Shown in pieces: positions 39,843 to 48,654 of a stretch of 64,000 bases of DNA; positions within the stretch are counted from its first letter, which is position 1; each line of letters begins with the position of its first letter. Source of the stretch: Caballeronia cordobensis (GTDB lineage Bacteria; Pseudomonadota; Gammaproteobacteria; Burkholderiales; Burkholderiaceae). The position numbers and the translations under genes were made by a program. Where the stretch lies: contig NZ_FCNY02000009.1 in assembly GCF_001544575.2 (NCBI RefSeq), positions 1-64,000 of the forward strand, given 5' to 3'. The notes beneath the pieces were generated by a model that worked only from the letters and a program-made list of their open reading frames with translations, did no database searches and was not told the origin of the DNA.

Positions 39843-40418
39843 ATGATGATTCGCGCCGAATCGCTCACGCCCAGGCCGTGGAAGAACGGCGGCGGCGTGA
39901 CGCGCGAGATCGCGGCGGGGCCGCCGGGCGCGTCGCTGGATGCGTTCGCGTGGCGTCTGTCGCTGGCGGATGTCGCTGAAGACGGCGCGTTCTCGACTTT
40001 CGCGGGTGTCGATCGCGTGCTCGTGCTGCTCGATGGCGCGGGCATGCGTCTGACGCAAGACGATGGCAGCGTGCACGCGCTCGATGCGCCGCTCGCAATC
40101 GCGCGCTTTGCCGGCGAAACGCCGATTCACGCGACCTTGATCGACGGCCCGACACGCGATTTCAACGTGATGGTGCGTCGCGATCGCGCCCGCGCGAGCT
40201 TGGAGATCCGGCGCGCTTCATGCTGCGTCGAAGTCGTGCACGATGTGACTTTCGTCTTCTGTGCGCGTGGCCGGATCGATATCAAGCTCGCCGACGGGAC
40301 GCGCCATACGATCGAAACAGGCGATACGCTGCGCCTCGATCGCGCGGCCGTATCCGTGATGGAATGCGAGGCGTCGCATGACGCGGCGTGGCTGCACATC
40401 GGCATCGACATGGTGTAA
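39843..40418 (+). CDS. hutD: HutD/Ves-family cupin protein
   Basis: 191 residues: conserved PRPWKNGGGVTREIA opening and the bicupin-like pattern LADVAEDGAFSTFAGVDRVLVLLDGAGM found in HutD/Ves. Function not fully established; in Pseudomonas HutD is proposed to cap urocanate accumulation and aid fitness on histidine. It begins 4 nt after the hutC stop (two adjacent ATG codons at 39843 and 39846). Confidence 0.9.
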   Translation: MMIRAESLTPRPWKNGGGVTREIAAGPPGASLDAFAWRLSLADVAEDGAFSTFAGVDRVLVLLDGAGMRLTQDDGSVHALDAPLAIARFAGETPIHATLIDGPTRDFNVMVRRDRARASLEIRRASCCVEVVHDVTFVFCARGRIDIKLADGTRHTIETGDTLRLDRAAVSVMECEASHDAAWLHIGIDMV

Positions 40419-40473
40419 TGCGGCGAACGGCTCGCCAAGCAGCCGCGCCTCGATATAAGAACGGAGACTGAAC

Positions 40474-41874
40474 ATGAACGCTGCGAATCGCGCATTCTTT
40501 GCAGACCACGCGCGTCTCGCCGACGGGTGGCGGCGCGACGTGCTTCTCGAATGGGACGAAGGCGGCAAGCTCGTGCGCGTCACGCCGGGCAGCGCCGCGC
40601 CTGCGGGCGTCGAACGGGCGAAGGGGCCGGTCATGCCCGGCATGCCGAACCTGCACTCGCACGCGTTCCAGCGCGCGATGGCGGGCCTCACCGAATATCG
40701 CGCGAGCGTCGCCGACACGTTCTGGAGCTGGCGCGATCTCATGTATCGCTTCGCCGCGAAGATCGGTCCCGAGTCGCTCGCGGATATTGCGCACTGGCTT
40801 TACATCGAGATGCTGAAGGCGGGCTACACGTCGGTGTGCGAATTTCATTACGTGCATCACGCACCCGACGGCTCGCCTTACGCGAACCGCGCAGAACTGG
40901 CCGAGCGCGTCGTCGATGCGGCGGAGCGTGCGGGCATCGGCATCACGATGCTGCCGGTGCTCTACGAATACAGCGGCTTCAACAAGGGCGCGCCGCGCGA
41001 CGATCAGCGGCGCTTTCTGAACACGCCCGACACGCTGCTCGCGCTCATCGAAACGCTCGCCGCCGCGCGGCCGGAGAACGGTGCGCGGCGTTACGGCGTC
41101 GCGCCGCATTCGTTGCGCGCGGTCGCGGGCGAATCGCTCGCGGCGCTGCTCGAAGGGCTCAAGGGGCTCGAAGGCCGCTTCGGTCATGCGCCGGTGCATA
41201 TCCACGTCGCGGAGCAGGTCGCCGAAGTGGAAGCATGCGTCGCGGCGACCGGGCATCGTCCGGTGGAATGGCTGCTCGAACGCTTCAATGTCGACGAGCG
41301 CTGGTGCCTCGTGCACGCGACGCACATCGACGCGCACGAATGCGCGCGTCTCGCGGCGAGCGGCGCGGTCGTGGGCCTGTGTCTCACGACCGAGGCGAAT
41401 CTCGGCGACGGCGTGTTTCCCTCGCGCGATTATCTCGATGCGGGCGGGCGCATCGGCATCGGTTCGGACAGTCATATCGGCGTGGACTGGCGCTCGGAGC
41501 TGCGTCTGCTCGAATACGGCCAGCGTCTGTGCCGCCGTCAGCGCAACGTGCTCGCATCGGCGACGCAGAGCCGTCCCGCCGAACGTCTTTTCGATGCCGC
41601 GCTCGACGGCGGCGCGCACGCGACAGGGCGGCCCGTCGGCGCGCTCGCGCCGGGCATGCGCGCGGACTGGCTCGTGCTCGACGACGCGCATCCGGGCATC
41701 GGCGGCCATGCGCCCGAGACGTGGCTGTCGAGCGCGGTGTTCTGCGAGCATGGCGAGACGCCGATCCGCGACGTGTTCGTGTCAGGCCGCAAGGTGGTCG
41801 ATGCGCGCCGTCACGCGCACGAAGACGCAGCGCTCGCGCGTTATCGCGATGCCTTGCGCGGCTTGCTCGCCTGA
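40474..41874 (+). CDS. hutF: formimidoylglutamate deiminase
   Basis: 466-residue amidohydrolase that deiminates N-formimino-L-glutamate to N-formyl-L-glutamate. Motifs: PGMPNLHSHAFQRAMAGLTEYR (metal HxH), SVCEFHYVHHAPDG, APHSLRAV, VHIHVAEQ, VHATHID and IGSDSHIGVDWRSELR, which together define HutF. Its presence with HutG shows the five-step route that yields glutamate and formate. Confidence 0.97.
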   Translation: MNAANRAFFADHARLADGWRRDVLLEWDEGGKLVRVTPGSAAPAGVERAKGPVMPGMPNLHSHAFQRAMAGLTEYRASVADTFWSWRDLMYRFAAKIGPESLADIAHWLYIEMLKAGYTSVCEFHYVHHAPDGSPYANRAELAERVVDAAERAGIGITMLPVLYEYSGFNKGAPRDDQRRFLNTPDTLLALIETLAAARPENGARRYGVAPHSLRAVAGESLAALLEGLKGLEGRFGHAPVHIHVAEQVAEVEACVAATGHRPVEWLLERFNVDERWCLVHATHIDAHECARLAASGAVVGLCLTTEANLGDGVFPSRDYLDAGGRIGIGSDSHIGVDWRSELRLLEYGQRLCRRQRNVLASATQSRPAERLFDAALDGGAHATGRPVGALAPGMRADWLVLDDAHPGIGGHAPETWLSSAVFCEHGETPIRDVFVSGRKVVDARRHAHEDAALARYRDALRGLLA

Positions 41875-41883
41875 GGTGGTGCC

Positions 41884-42687
41884 ATGAACGACTCATCGAT
41901 CTTCATGCTCGAACGCGGCAGCGCGCCGCTCCTGATTTCGATCCCGCACCGCGGCACGCAGATTCCCTGCGCGCTCGCCGACGAGATGACGCCGATCGCG
42001 AAACGCACCGAGGATTGCGACTGGCATCTGGAGAAGCTGTATGCGTTCGCGCGCAGCCTGGGCGCGTCGATTCTGACGCCGACTTACGCGCGCTATGTCA
42101 TCGACCTGAACCGTCCGCCCGACGACGCCAGTCTCTATCCCGGCCGCGACACGACGGGCCTGTGTCCCATCGACACGTTCGACAAGGCGCCGCTTTACAA
42201 GCCGGGCCATGAGCCGTCGCGCGAGCAGATCGACGCGCGCCGCGCGATGTACTGGCAGCCGTATCACGATGCGCTCGCCGGCGAGATCGACGCGCTGCGG
42301 CATGCGCATGGCCGCGTGCTGCTATGGGAAGCGCATTCGATCCGCTCGGTGGTCCCGCGCTTTTTCGATGGCCGTTTGCCCGATTTCAACTTCGGCACGG
42401 CGGACGGCGCGTCGGCGGCGCCGGGCCTTGCCGAGCATCTCGCGCGAATCGTCGAGCGCGACGGACGTTATTCGACGGTCGCGAACGGGCGCTTCAAGGG
42501 CGGCTACATCACGCGCCGCTATGGCAGCCCGGCGCAGGGCGTGCACGCGGTTCAACTGGAGCTGACGCAGTGCAGCTACATGGAAGAATCGCCGCCATTC
42601 GCCTACGACGAGACGCGCGCGAACCAGGTTCAGCCCGTGTTGCGCGAGCTCCTGACAGGCGCACTGGCCTTTGTGACCACTGCCTGA
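41884..42687 (+). CDS. hutG: N-formylglutamate deformylase
   Basis: 267-residue zinc amidohydrolase (N-formylglutamate amidohydrolase family) that releases formate and glutamate. Diagnostic segments: PLLISIPHRGTQIP, EDCDWHLEKLY, YVIDLNRPPDDASLYPGRDTTGLCPIDTF and WEAHSIRSVVPRFFDGRLPDFN. A GAGGTGG ribosome-binding site lies 5 nt before the ATG. Last gene of the hut operon here. Confidence 0.97.
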   Translation: MNDSSIFMLERGSAPLLISIPHRGTQIPCALADEMTPIAKRTEDCDWHLEKLYAFARSLGASILTPTYARYVIDLNRPPDDASLYPGRDTTGLCPIDTFDKAPLYKPGHEPSREQIDARRAMYWQPYHDALAGEIDALRHAHGRVLLWEAHSIRSVVPRFFDGRLPDFNFGTADGASAAPGLAEHLARIVERDGRYSTVANGRFKGGYITRRYGSPAQGVHAVQLELTQCSYMEESPPFAYDETRANQVQPVLRELLTGALAFVTTA

Positions 42688-42996
42688 ACGCTGGCGCGGA
42701 AGTGACGATTGACTGACGCAGCCGTAATGGCGACGGGTTTTGCAATCGATTACGGTTGCGTCGGACAATGCAAATAATTACGGTTAATCAATAACTTAAG
42801 CGTCGTATCGAACTCGTGGAGCGCTGCATCCTGCGAAATGGATTGTTGCGAATCCAACAATTAAGTTTCGTGCAAATTGGGGTTTCCCCTAGGTCGTCTC
42901 CCTCCTACACTGTCTTCAAGCGAAACGAAATCAGAAACAGCTTAAAAAGCTTCCGATTCCGGTTCGATTTCAAAACAAGACTACTGGAGGTTCATC
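42688..42996. other. 309-bp gene-free promoter region of the DUF4148 gene
   Basis: Contains no coding frame. AT-richer than its surroundings, with two copies of ATTACGGTT (42749-42757 and 42778-42786) and a GGGGTTTCCCC motif near 42881. It probably holds a strong promoter and a leader of about 80-100 nt for the small exported protein at 42997, which is preceded by a CTGGAGG ribosome-binding site. Confidence 0.45.
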
Positions 42997-43308
42997 ATGA
43001 TCAAGGCATTCGTTCCCGCACTCGTCATCGCCACCGCTCTGGCTGCCCCGACTTTCGCATTCGCGCAAAGCAACGGCCCGGTGACCCGCGCTCAAGTCCG
43101 CGCAGAACTGGTTCAACTGGAAAAGGCCGGCTACAACCCGTCTGAAGATCGCGTGAACTATCCGCAAAACATTCAGGCTGCACAAGCCCGTGTGAACGCC
43201 GAAAACGGCGTCTCGGCTTACGGTCCTTCGGCAGCAGGCTCGTCGGATTCGGGCGCTCGCAAGAGCGTGCCGATGTCGGGCCGTGGCTCGGTCTACTTCG
43301 GTAACTGA
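42997..43308 (+). CDS. DUF4148 exported protein
   Basis: 103 residues with a signal peptide (MIKAFVPALVIATALAAPTFAFAQ) and the DUF4148 motif VTRAQVRAELVQLEKAGYNPSEDRVNYPQNIQAAQARVNAE. The C-terminus is Ser/Gly-rich. Burkholderia carry many paralogs of this periplasmic family with no assigned function. A strong ribosome-binding site and a long AT-rich leader suggest high expression. Confidence 0.88.
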   Translation: MIKAFVPALVIATALAAPTFAFAQSNGPVTRAQVRAELVQLEKAGYNPSEDRVNYPQNIQAAQARVNAENGVSAYGPSAAGSSDSGARKSVPMSGRGSVYFGN

Positions 43309-43314
43309 TCGGAA

Positions 43315-43335
43315 CTCGTCGAAAAGTTCGACGAG
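43315..43335 (+). other. hairpin after the DUF4148 gene
   Basis: Perfect 9-bp stem, CTCGTCGAA (43315-43323) with TTCGACGAG (43327-43335), AAG loop, 6 nt after the stop codon. No T run follows. It may stabilise the 3' end of the mRNA. Confidence 0.55.
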
Positions 43336-43500
43336 GCAGCAGCAGTAGTGGTGGTAGCAGCGGTAGTGGTTGCAGTAGACGTCAGCAGAAAGCAGTACTT
43401 GCGAGAAAAGCAGCAGGCAGTACGGCAGTTGGCAATACCGCAGTGAAAGCAGTACAGCAATACCGCAGTAAGCATCAGGCAGTATGCATTAGGCAGTAAA
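43336..43500. repeat. degenerate GCAGTA-rich tract
   Basis: About 165 bp of low-complexity sequence in which GCAGT(A) recurs roughly nine times with 8-25 nt spacing (for example near 43373, 43391, 43409, 43447, 43487). It lies between the hairpin and the terminator. It has no stable reading frame and looks like drifted short-period repeats. Confidence 0.6.
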
Positions 43501-43503
43501 GCG

Positions 43504-43539
43504 AACGCCGGCCGCTATCGAGGGGCCGGCGTTTTTTAT
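43504..43539 (+). terminator. rho-independent terminator
   Basis: Ten-base-pair stem AACGCCGGCC (43504-43513) with GGCCGGCGTT (43524-43533) followed by TTTTATT. It ends the rightward DUF4148 transcript and overlaps the tail of the convergent TetR gene. Confidence 0.88.
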
Positions 43540-44258
43540 TCAGCGTCCGTTTTCTCTTCGACGCGCGGCGAAACCGCGCCGCACGCGCGCAGCACGAGGC
43601 GCACGACTTCCTCCGTCTGTTCATCGAAAGCCTTGCGCGTCAGCGCGCGCTTGCCTTTGAGCGCGCGGATCTGCGCATCGAAATCGGCGTAATGCTGCGT
43701 GATCGCCCAGATCATGAACATGAACGTATCCGGCTCGACCGGCGCGAGCAGCCCGCGCGCGATCCAGCTTTCGATGACGGTCACGCGCGTTTCGAGCCAC
43801 GGCTTCACGCGCTCGTTGAGAATGTCCTGCATGTGATGCGCGCCGTGGATGATCTCGCTCGCCCATACTTTCGAGCCGAGCGGCCTGCGCCGCGACAGCG
43901 CCATTTTCGCGCGCACATATCCGCCGATTGCTTCGACGGGATCGTCGCTGCATTCGAAGGTATCCGCCGCGCGATGCCAGTCTTCGAACAGATCTTCGAG
44001 CACGCGGCGATAGAGCGCGAGCTTGGTCGGGAAGTAGTAGTGCAGATTGGCTTTCGGCAAGCCGGCGCGTTCCGCGATCATCGCGGTGCTCGCGCCTTCC
44101 AGTCCTTTTTCCGCGAACACCTCCTCGGCGCACGCCAGAAGCTGCGCTTCGTTGCTCTCGCGAATCTGCGCCTTGCGCCTTCGCAAGGGCGGCGCGTTCC
44201 CGTTTTCGGTGATGCCGCCGGCGTCGTCGTCGTGTCTCATCGTCGAATTCTTGTGCAT
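43536..44258 (-). CDS. TetR-family regulator of RutR type
   Basis: About 240 residues from ATG 44258 (44240 also possible). HTH part: QLLACAEEVFAEKGLEGASTAMIAERAGLPKANLHYYFPTKLALYRRVLEDLF. The ligand domain (GSKVWASEIIHGAHHMQDILNERVKPWLETRVTVIESWI ... FMFMIWAITQHYADFDAQIRAL) matches the YcdC/RutR C-terminal family. RutR senses uracil and represses pyrimidine breakdown in E. coli. The divergent neighbour is a reductive pyrimidine catabolic operon and a RutR-spaced palindrome lies between, so the same role is likely. Confidence 0.85.
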   Translation of the reverse strand: MHKNSTMRHDDDAGGITENGNAPPLRRRKAQIRESNEAQLLACAEEVFAEKGLEGASTAMIAERAGLPKANLHYYFPTKLALYRRVLEDLFEDWHRAADTFECSDDPVEAIGGYVRAKMALSRRRPLGSKVWASEIIHGAHHMQDILNERVKPWLETRVTVIESWIARGLLAPVEPDTFMFMIWAITQHYADFDAQIRALKGKRALTRKAFDEQTEEVVRLVLRACGAVSPRVEEKTDAE

Positions 44259-44436
44259 GTGAGCCGCATCGTGCCTGAATCGCGCCGTCGATGCACGCGG
44301 CGCTGCATCGCGACGTAAAAGCCGCCGAATCCAGCACCGGCCGATGCTGCATTGCAATGGCACGTTAATCGCTTGGTCCGTTCCGTGTTTGCCCGCACAC
44401 GAAAGACGTTGATTTGCTTATTTTAATCGGCTACAA

Positions 44437-44454
44437 CCTGTCCAACTGGACAGG
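44437..44454. promoter_or_regulatory. RutR-like operator
   Basis: CCTGTCCAACTGGACAGG, a perfect 8-bp inverted repeat with a 2-nt centre. It shares the CCA-N2-TGG core and spacing of the E. coli RutR site TTGACCAnnTGGTCAA. It lies in the 357-bp space between the divergent RutR-like gene and the pyrimidine operon, 161 bp before the operon's first ATG. Confidence 0.75.
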
Positions 44455-44615
44455 ATTTGAAAAGCGCTCGCATCGAAGAAGAAGCGTGTCGTTCGCATCA
44501 TTCATCGCATAACAGAATTCATGCACCGTGCGCGCGCGGACTTGCACCGCCAGCGCCCGGCATGCACGAAACGAAGTCACTCACATACGAAGTCCGATCG
44601 TAAGGAGCGAGGCGC

Positions 44616-45896
44616 ATGAACGTGGTAACGGATGCAATCAGAGAGGCGGGTCTCGATACGTCCATCAGAGTGAATGGCCGGCGTCTATGGGACAGCCTCA
44701 TGACGATGGCGAAAATCGGCGCGACGCCGAAGGGCGGCGTCTGCCGTCTCGCGCTCACGGATCTCGACAGGGAAGGCCGCGATCTCATCGTCGGCTGGGC
44801 GAAGGAAGCGGGCTGCACGGTGAGCGTCGATCAGATGGGCAACGTGTTCATGCGCCGCGCGGGCCGCAATCCCGACGCGCTGCCCGTGATGACCGGCTCG
44901 CACGCGGATTCACAGCCGACGGGCGGGCGCTTCGACGGCATCTACGGCGTGCTCGGCGGACTCGAAGTGATCCGCACGCTCAACGACCGCGGCATCGAGA
45001 CGGAGCATCCGGTCGAAGTCGTCATCTGGACCAACGAGGAAGGCTCGCGATTCGCGCCCGCGATGGTCGCATCCGGCGTGTTCGCGGGCGTGTTCTCGCT
45101 CGACTACGGCCTGTCGCGCAAGGACGTCGATGGAAAAACGATCCGCGACGAACTCGAGCGCATCGGCTATGCGGGCGACGTGCCGTGCGGCGGACGCAAG
45201 CTGCATGCGGCGTTCGAACTGCACATCGAGCAAGGGCCGATTCTCGAGGCCGAGGACAAGACCATCGGCGTCGTCACCGATGCGCAGGGCCAGCGCTGGT
45301 ACGAGATCACGCTGACGGGCCAGGAGGCGCACGCGGGCCCTACGCCCATGCCGCGCCGCAAGGATGCGCTGCTGGGCGCGTCGCGCGTCGTCGATCTCGT
45401 GAACCGCATCGGCCTCGATCATGCGCCGCTCGCCTGCGCGACGGTCGGCATGATGCAGGTGCATCCGAACTCGCGCAACGTGATTCCGGGGCGCGTGTTC
45501 TTCACCGTCGATTTCCGTCATCCCGACGATGCCGTGCTCGCGCGCATGGACGCCGCGCTGCGCGAAGGCGTCGCGCGCATCGCGGGCGAGATCGGGCTTT
45601 CGACCGAGCTCGAACAGATCTTTTACTACGAGCCCGTGAAGTTCGATTCGGCCTGCGTGCAGTCCGTGCGCGCGGCGGCCGGGCGCTTCGGCTATTCGCA
45701 TCGCGACATGGTGTCGGGCGCGGGCCACGATGCGTGCTATCTCGCGCAGGTCGCGCCGACGTCGATGGTGTTCGTGCCCTGCGTCGACGGCATCAGTCAT
45801 AACGAAATCGAAGACGCCACCGAAGCGTGGATCGAAGCGGGCGCGAACGTACTCTTGCACGCGATGCTGGAGCGCGCGTCGGAACCGGCTTCATAA
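44616..45896 (+). CDS. N-carbamoyl-beta-alanine amidohydrolase (beta-ureidopropionase, M20 family)
   Basis: 426-residue Zn-dependent amidase that hydrolyses N-carbamoyl-beta-alanine to beta-alanine, CO2 and ammonia, the last step of reductive pyrimidine breakdown. Metal ligand pattern: GSHADSQPTGGRFDGIYGVLGGLEVI, TNEEGSRFAPAM, ELHIEQGPILE and SGAGHDACYLAQ. It could also act on other N-carbamoyl amino acids or allantoate, but the operon supports pyrimidine. An AAGGAG site precedes the ATG. Confidence 0.9.
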   Translation: MNVVTDAIREAGLDTSIRVNGRRLWDSLMTMAKIGATPKGGVCRLALTDLDREGRDLIVGWAKEAGCTVSVDQMGNVFMRRAGRNPDALPVMTGSHADSQPTGGRFDGIYGVLGGLEVIRTLNDRGIETEHPVEVVIWTNEEGSRFAPAMVASGVFAGVFSLDYGLSRKDVDGKTIRDELERIGYAGDVPCGGRKLHAAFELHIEQGPILEAEDKTIGVVTDAQGQRWYEITLTGQEAHAGPTPMPRRKDALLGASRVVDLVNRIGLDHAPLACATVGMMQVHPNSRNVIPGRVFFTVDFRHPDDAVLARMDAALREGVARIAGEIGLSTELEQIFYYEPVKFDSACVQSVRAAAGRFGYSHRDMVSGAGHDACYLAQVAPTSMVFVPCVDGISHNEIEDATEAWIEAGANVLLHAMLERASEPAS

Positions 45897-45984
45897 GCGG
45901 TATTTTCCTCTGTCGTATTCCCGCCGTCCGCGTTCCCACGCGCGGACGAAAGGCACCCCCACGCCTGAAAAAAAAGGAACGCGC

Positions 45985-47319
45985 ATGACCATGAAAGCAA
46001 TCGGCGATATCGCGAGCCATCGCCTGACGCAGGAACAGCTCGCGTGCGAGTTCTCGGACGTCGCGCCTCTGCTCGACGCCACCGCCGCCGCTGCCGCCGC
46101 GAGCCGTTGTCACTACTGCTACGACGCGCCCTGCGTGCAGGCCTGTCCGACGCAAATCGATATCCCCGCGTTCATCCGCAAGATCGGCCACGGCAATCTG
46201 AAAGGCGCGGCCGTCGATATTCTCTCGGCGAATCCGCTCGGCGGCATGTGCGCGCGCGTGTGTCCGACCGAGATTCTTTGCGAAGGAAGTTGCGTGCGCA
46301 ATCATCCCGGCGATGAAGCCGTGAAGATCGGCGCATTGCAGCGTCATGCAACCGATGCGGCGATGGCGAAAGGCGAGCCGTTGTTCAAACGCGCGCCGGA
46401 AACGGGCAGGCGCGTTGCGATCGTCGGCGCGGGACCGGCGGGGCTGGCGTGCGCGTACCGGCTTGCGTTGGCCGGACATGGCGCGGTGATCTTCGATGCG
46501 CGCGCGAAGCCGGGCGGCCTCAACGAATACGGCATCGCGGCGTATAAGACGGTGGAGGACTACGCGCAGCGCGAGATCGAATGGCTTTACTCGATTGGCG
46601 GCATCGAGATCAGGGCGAATCAGTCGCTGGGCCGCGACTTCACGCTCGACGAGTTGCGCAAGCAATACGACGCGGTGTTCATCGCGTTCGGACTCGCGGG
46701 CGTGCGCGAACTGGCGCTCCAGGGCGAATCGCTCGATGGCGTGATGAACGCGGTCGATTTCATCGAACGCGTGCGTCAGGCCGATGATCTCGCGAGCGTG
46801 CCGGTCGGGCGTCGCGTCGTCGTGATCGGCGGCGGCAACACGGCTGTCGATGCGTGCGTGCAGGCCGCCAAGCTCGGCGCTGCGAGCGTGACGATGGCGT
46901 ATCGGCGCGGCGTCGAAGACATGAGCGCGACGTGGGCCGAGCGCGAGTTCGCGCAGACCCAAGGCGTGACGATTGTCACGCATGCGAAGCCCGTGCGTTT
47001 GATTGGCGATGACGGACACGTCACGGGCGTCGAGTTCGAACGCAACGGCGAGCGCTTCGTGACCGACGCGGACATGGTGCTGAAGGCCATCGGTCAGACG
47101 CTCGTGGCGGTCGGCATCGACAAGGCGCTATTGACGCTCGATGGCGGACGCATCGTCACCGATGAGAACCGTCAGACGACGCTTGCGAAAGTGTGGGCCG
47201 GCGGCGATTGCGCGACGCATGAAGGACTCGATCTCACCGTGCAGGCCGTGCAGGACGGCAAGCTCGCGGCGGCGTCCATCGACGCGTCGTTCGAGCTCAC
47301 TGCGATCAAAGCCGCCTGA
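45985..47319 (+). CDS. preT: dihydropyrimidine dehydrogenase NAD-dependent subunit PreT
   Basis: 444 residues from the ATG at 45985 behind AAAAAAGGA. N-terminal Fe-S domain (CHYCYDAPCVQACPTQIDIPAFIRKI, then MCARVCPTEILCEGSCVRN), FAD fold VAIVGAGPAGLACAYRLALAGH and NAD(P) fold VVVIGGGNTAVDACVQAAKLGA, as in GltD-type flavoproteins. It passes electrons from NADH to PreA for reduction of uracil or thymine. Followed 21 nt later by preA. Confidence 0.94.
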   Translation: MTMKAIGDIASHRLTQEQLACEFSDVAPLLDATAAAAAASRCHYCYDAPCVQACPTQIDIPAFIRKIGHGNLKGAAVDILSANPLGGMCARVCPTEILCEGSCVRNHPGDEAVKIGALQRHATDAAMAKGEPLFKRAPETGRRVAIVGAGPAGLACAYRLALAGHGAVIFDARAKPGGLNEYGIAAYKTVEDYAQREIEWLYSIGGIEIRANQSLGRDFTLDELRKQYDAVFIAFGLAGVRELALQGESLDGVMNAVDFIERVRQADDLASVPVGRRVVVIGGGNTAVDACVQAAKLGAASVTMAYRRGVEDMSATWAEREFAQTQGVTIVTHAKPVRLIGDDGHVTGVEFERNGERFVTDADMVLKAIGQTLVAVGIDKALLTLDGGRIVTDENRQTTLAKVWAGGDCATHEGLDLTVQAVQDGKLAAASIDASFELTAIKAA

Positions 47320-47340
47320 CGTCAAAAGGAGACAAACGAC

Positions 47341-48627
47341 ATGGCCGATCTGACTTGCAAAATCGCCGGCATTACCTCGCCGAATCCTTTCTGGCTCGCG
47401 TCCGCGCCGCCGACCGACAAAGCGTACAACGTCAACCGCGCATTCGAGGCGGGCTGGGGCGGCGTGGTGTGGAAGACGCTCGGGCTCGATCCGCACGTCG
47501 TCAACGTGAGCTCGCGTTACGGCGCGGTGCAATGGAACGGGCAGCGTATCGCCGGGCTGAACAACATCGAGCTGATCACCGATCGTCCGCTCGACGTGAA
47601 CCTGCGCGAAATCGAACAGGTCAAGCGCGACTGGCCCGATCGCGCGCTGATCGTCTCGCTGATGGTGCCGTGCAACGAGCACGACTGGAAGTGGATTCTC
47701 CGCCAGGTGGAAGACACGGGCGCGGACGCCGTCGAACTGAACTTCGGCTGTCCGCACGGCATGAGCGAGCGCGGCATGGGCGCGGCTGTTGGACAGGTGC
47801 CCGAGTATGTCGAGATGGTCACGCGCTGGGTGAAGGAGGGCACGAAGCTGCCGTGCCTCGTGAAGCTGACGCCGAATATCAGCGATATCCGCATGGGCTC
47901 GCGCGCCGCGTTCAAGGGCGGCGCGGACGGCGTGTCGCTCATCAACACGATCAACTCGATCGTCGCGGTCGATCTCGATCAGATGGCGCCGATGCCGACC
48001 GTCGACGGCAAGGGCACGCACGGCGGCTATTGCGGCCCTGCCGTGAAGCCGATCGCGCTCAACATGGTTGCGGAAATCGCGCGCGATCCGGAGACGCCGA
48101 ACTTGCCGATATCGGGCATCGGCGGCATTTCGTCTTGGCGCGACGCCGCCGAGTTCATGGTGCTCGGCGCGGGCAGCGTGCAGGTGTGCACGGCGGCGAT
48201 GCACTACGGCTTTCGCATCGTGTCCGATCTCGCCGATGGCCTCTCGAACTGGATGGACGAAAAAGGTTACGCGACGCTCGATGCCATTCGCGGCCGCGCC
48301 GTGGCGAATGTCACGGACTGGAAGAACCTCAATCTCAAGTACGACATCAAGGCGCGCATCGATCAGGACAAGTGCATCAAGTGCGGGCTGTGTCATATCG
48401 CGTGCGAGGACACGTCGCATCAGGCGATCCTGAAGGAGAAGGAAGGCAGGCGTCATTTCGAAGTGGTGGATGCCGAATGCGTCGGCTGCAATCTGTGCAT
48501 GCATGTGTGCCCGGTCGAGCAATGCATCACGATGGAACGCGTCGATGCGGGCGAGTACGCGAACTGGACCACGCATCCGAACAATCCCGCGCGCGTCGAT
48601 GCAGAAGAGCCCGCGAAAGCCGCATAA
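47341..48627 (+). CDS. preA: dihydropyrimidine dehydrogenase catalytic subunit PreA
   Basis: 428-residue FMN TIM barrel plus C-terminal ferredoxin domain. It reduces uracil or thymine to the dihydro form. The barrel opens NPFWLASAPPTDKAYNVNRAFEAGWGGVVWKT, the active-site loop with the catalytic Cys is LNFGCPHGMSERGMG, and two 4Fe-4S clusters are carried by CIKCGLCHIACEDTS and CVGCNLCMHVCPVEQC. Complete and in frame. Confidence 0.96.
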   Translation: MADLTCKIAGITSPNPFWLASAPPTDKAYNVNRAFEAGWGGVVWKTLGLDPHVVNVSSRYGAVQWNGQRIAGLNNIELITDRPLDVNLREIEQVKRDWPDRALIVSLMVPCNEHDWKWILRQVEDTGADAVELNFGCPHGMSERGMGAAVGQVPEYVEMVTRWVKEGTKLPCLVKLTPNISDIRMGSRAAFKGGADGVSLINTINSIVAVDLDQMAPMPTVDGKGTHGGYCGPAVKPIALNMVAEIARDPETPNLPISGIGGISSWRDAAEFMVLGAGSVQVCTAAMHYGFRIVSDLADGLSNWMDEKGYATLDAIRGRAVANVTDWKNLNLKYDIKARIDQDKCIKCGLCHIACEDTSHQAILKEKEGRRHFEVVDAECVGCNLCMHVCPVEQCITMERVDAGEYANWTTHPNNPARVDAEEPAKAA

Positions 48628-48654
48628 ATTGCTTACTCAACCGGAGTGCAATCC

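Noticed and set aside
43336..43500. CRISPR-like array in the GCAGTA tract
   Set aside because: Unit is about 6 nt with irregular spacing and no conserved long repeat.
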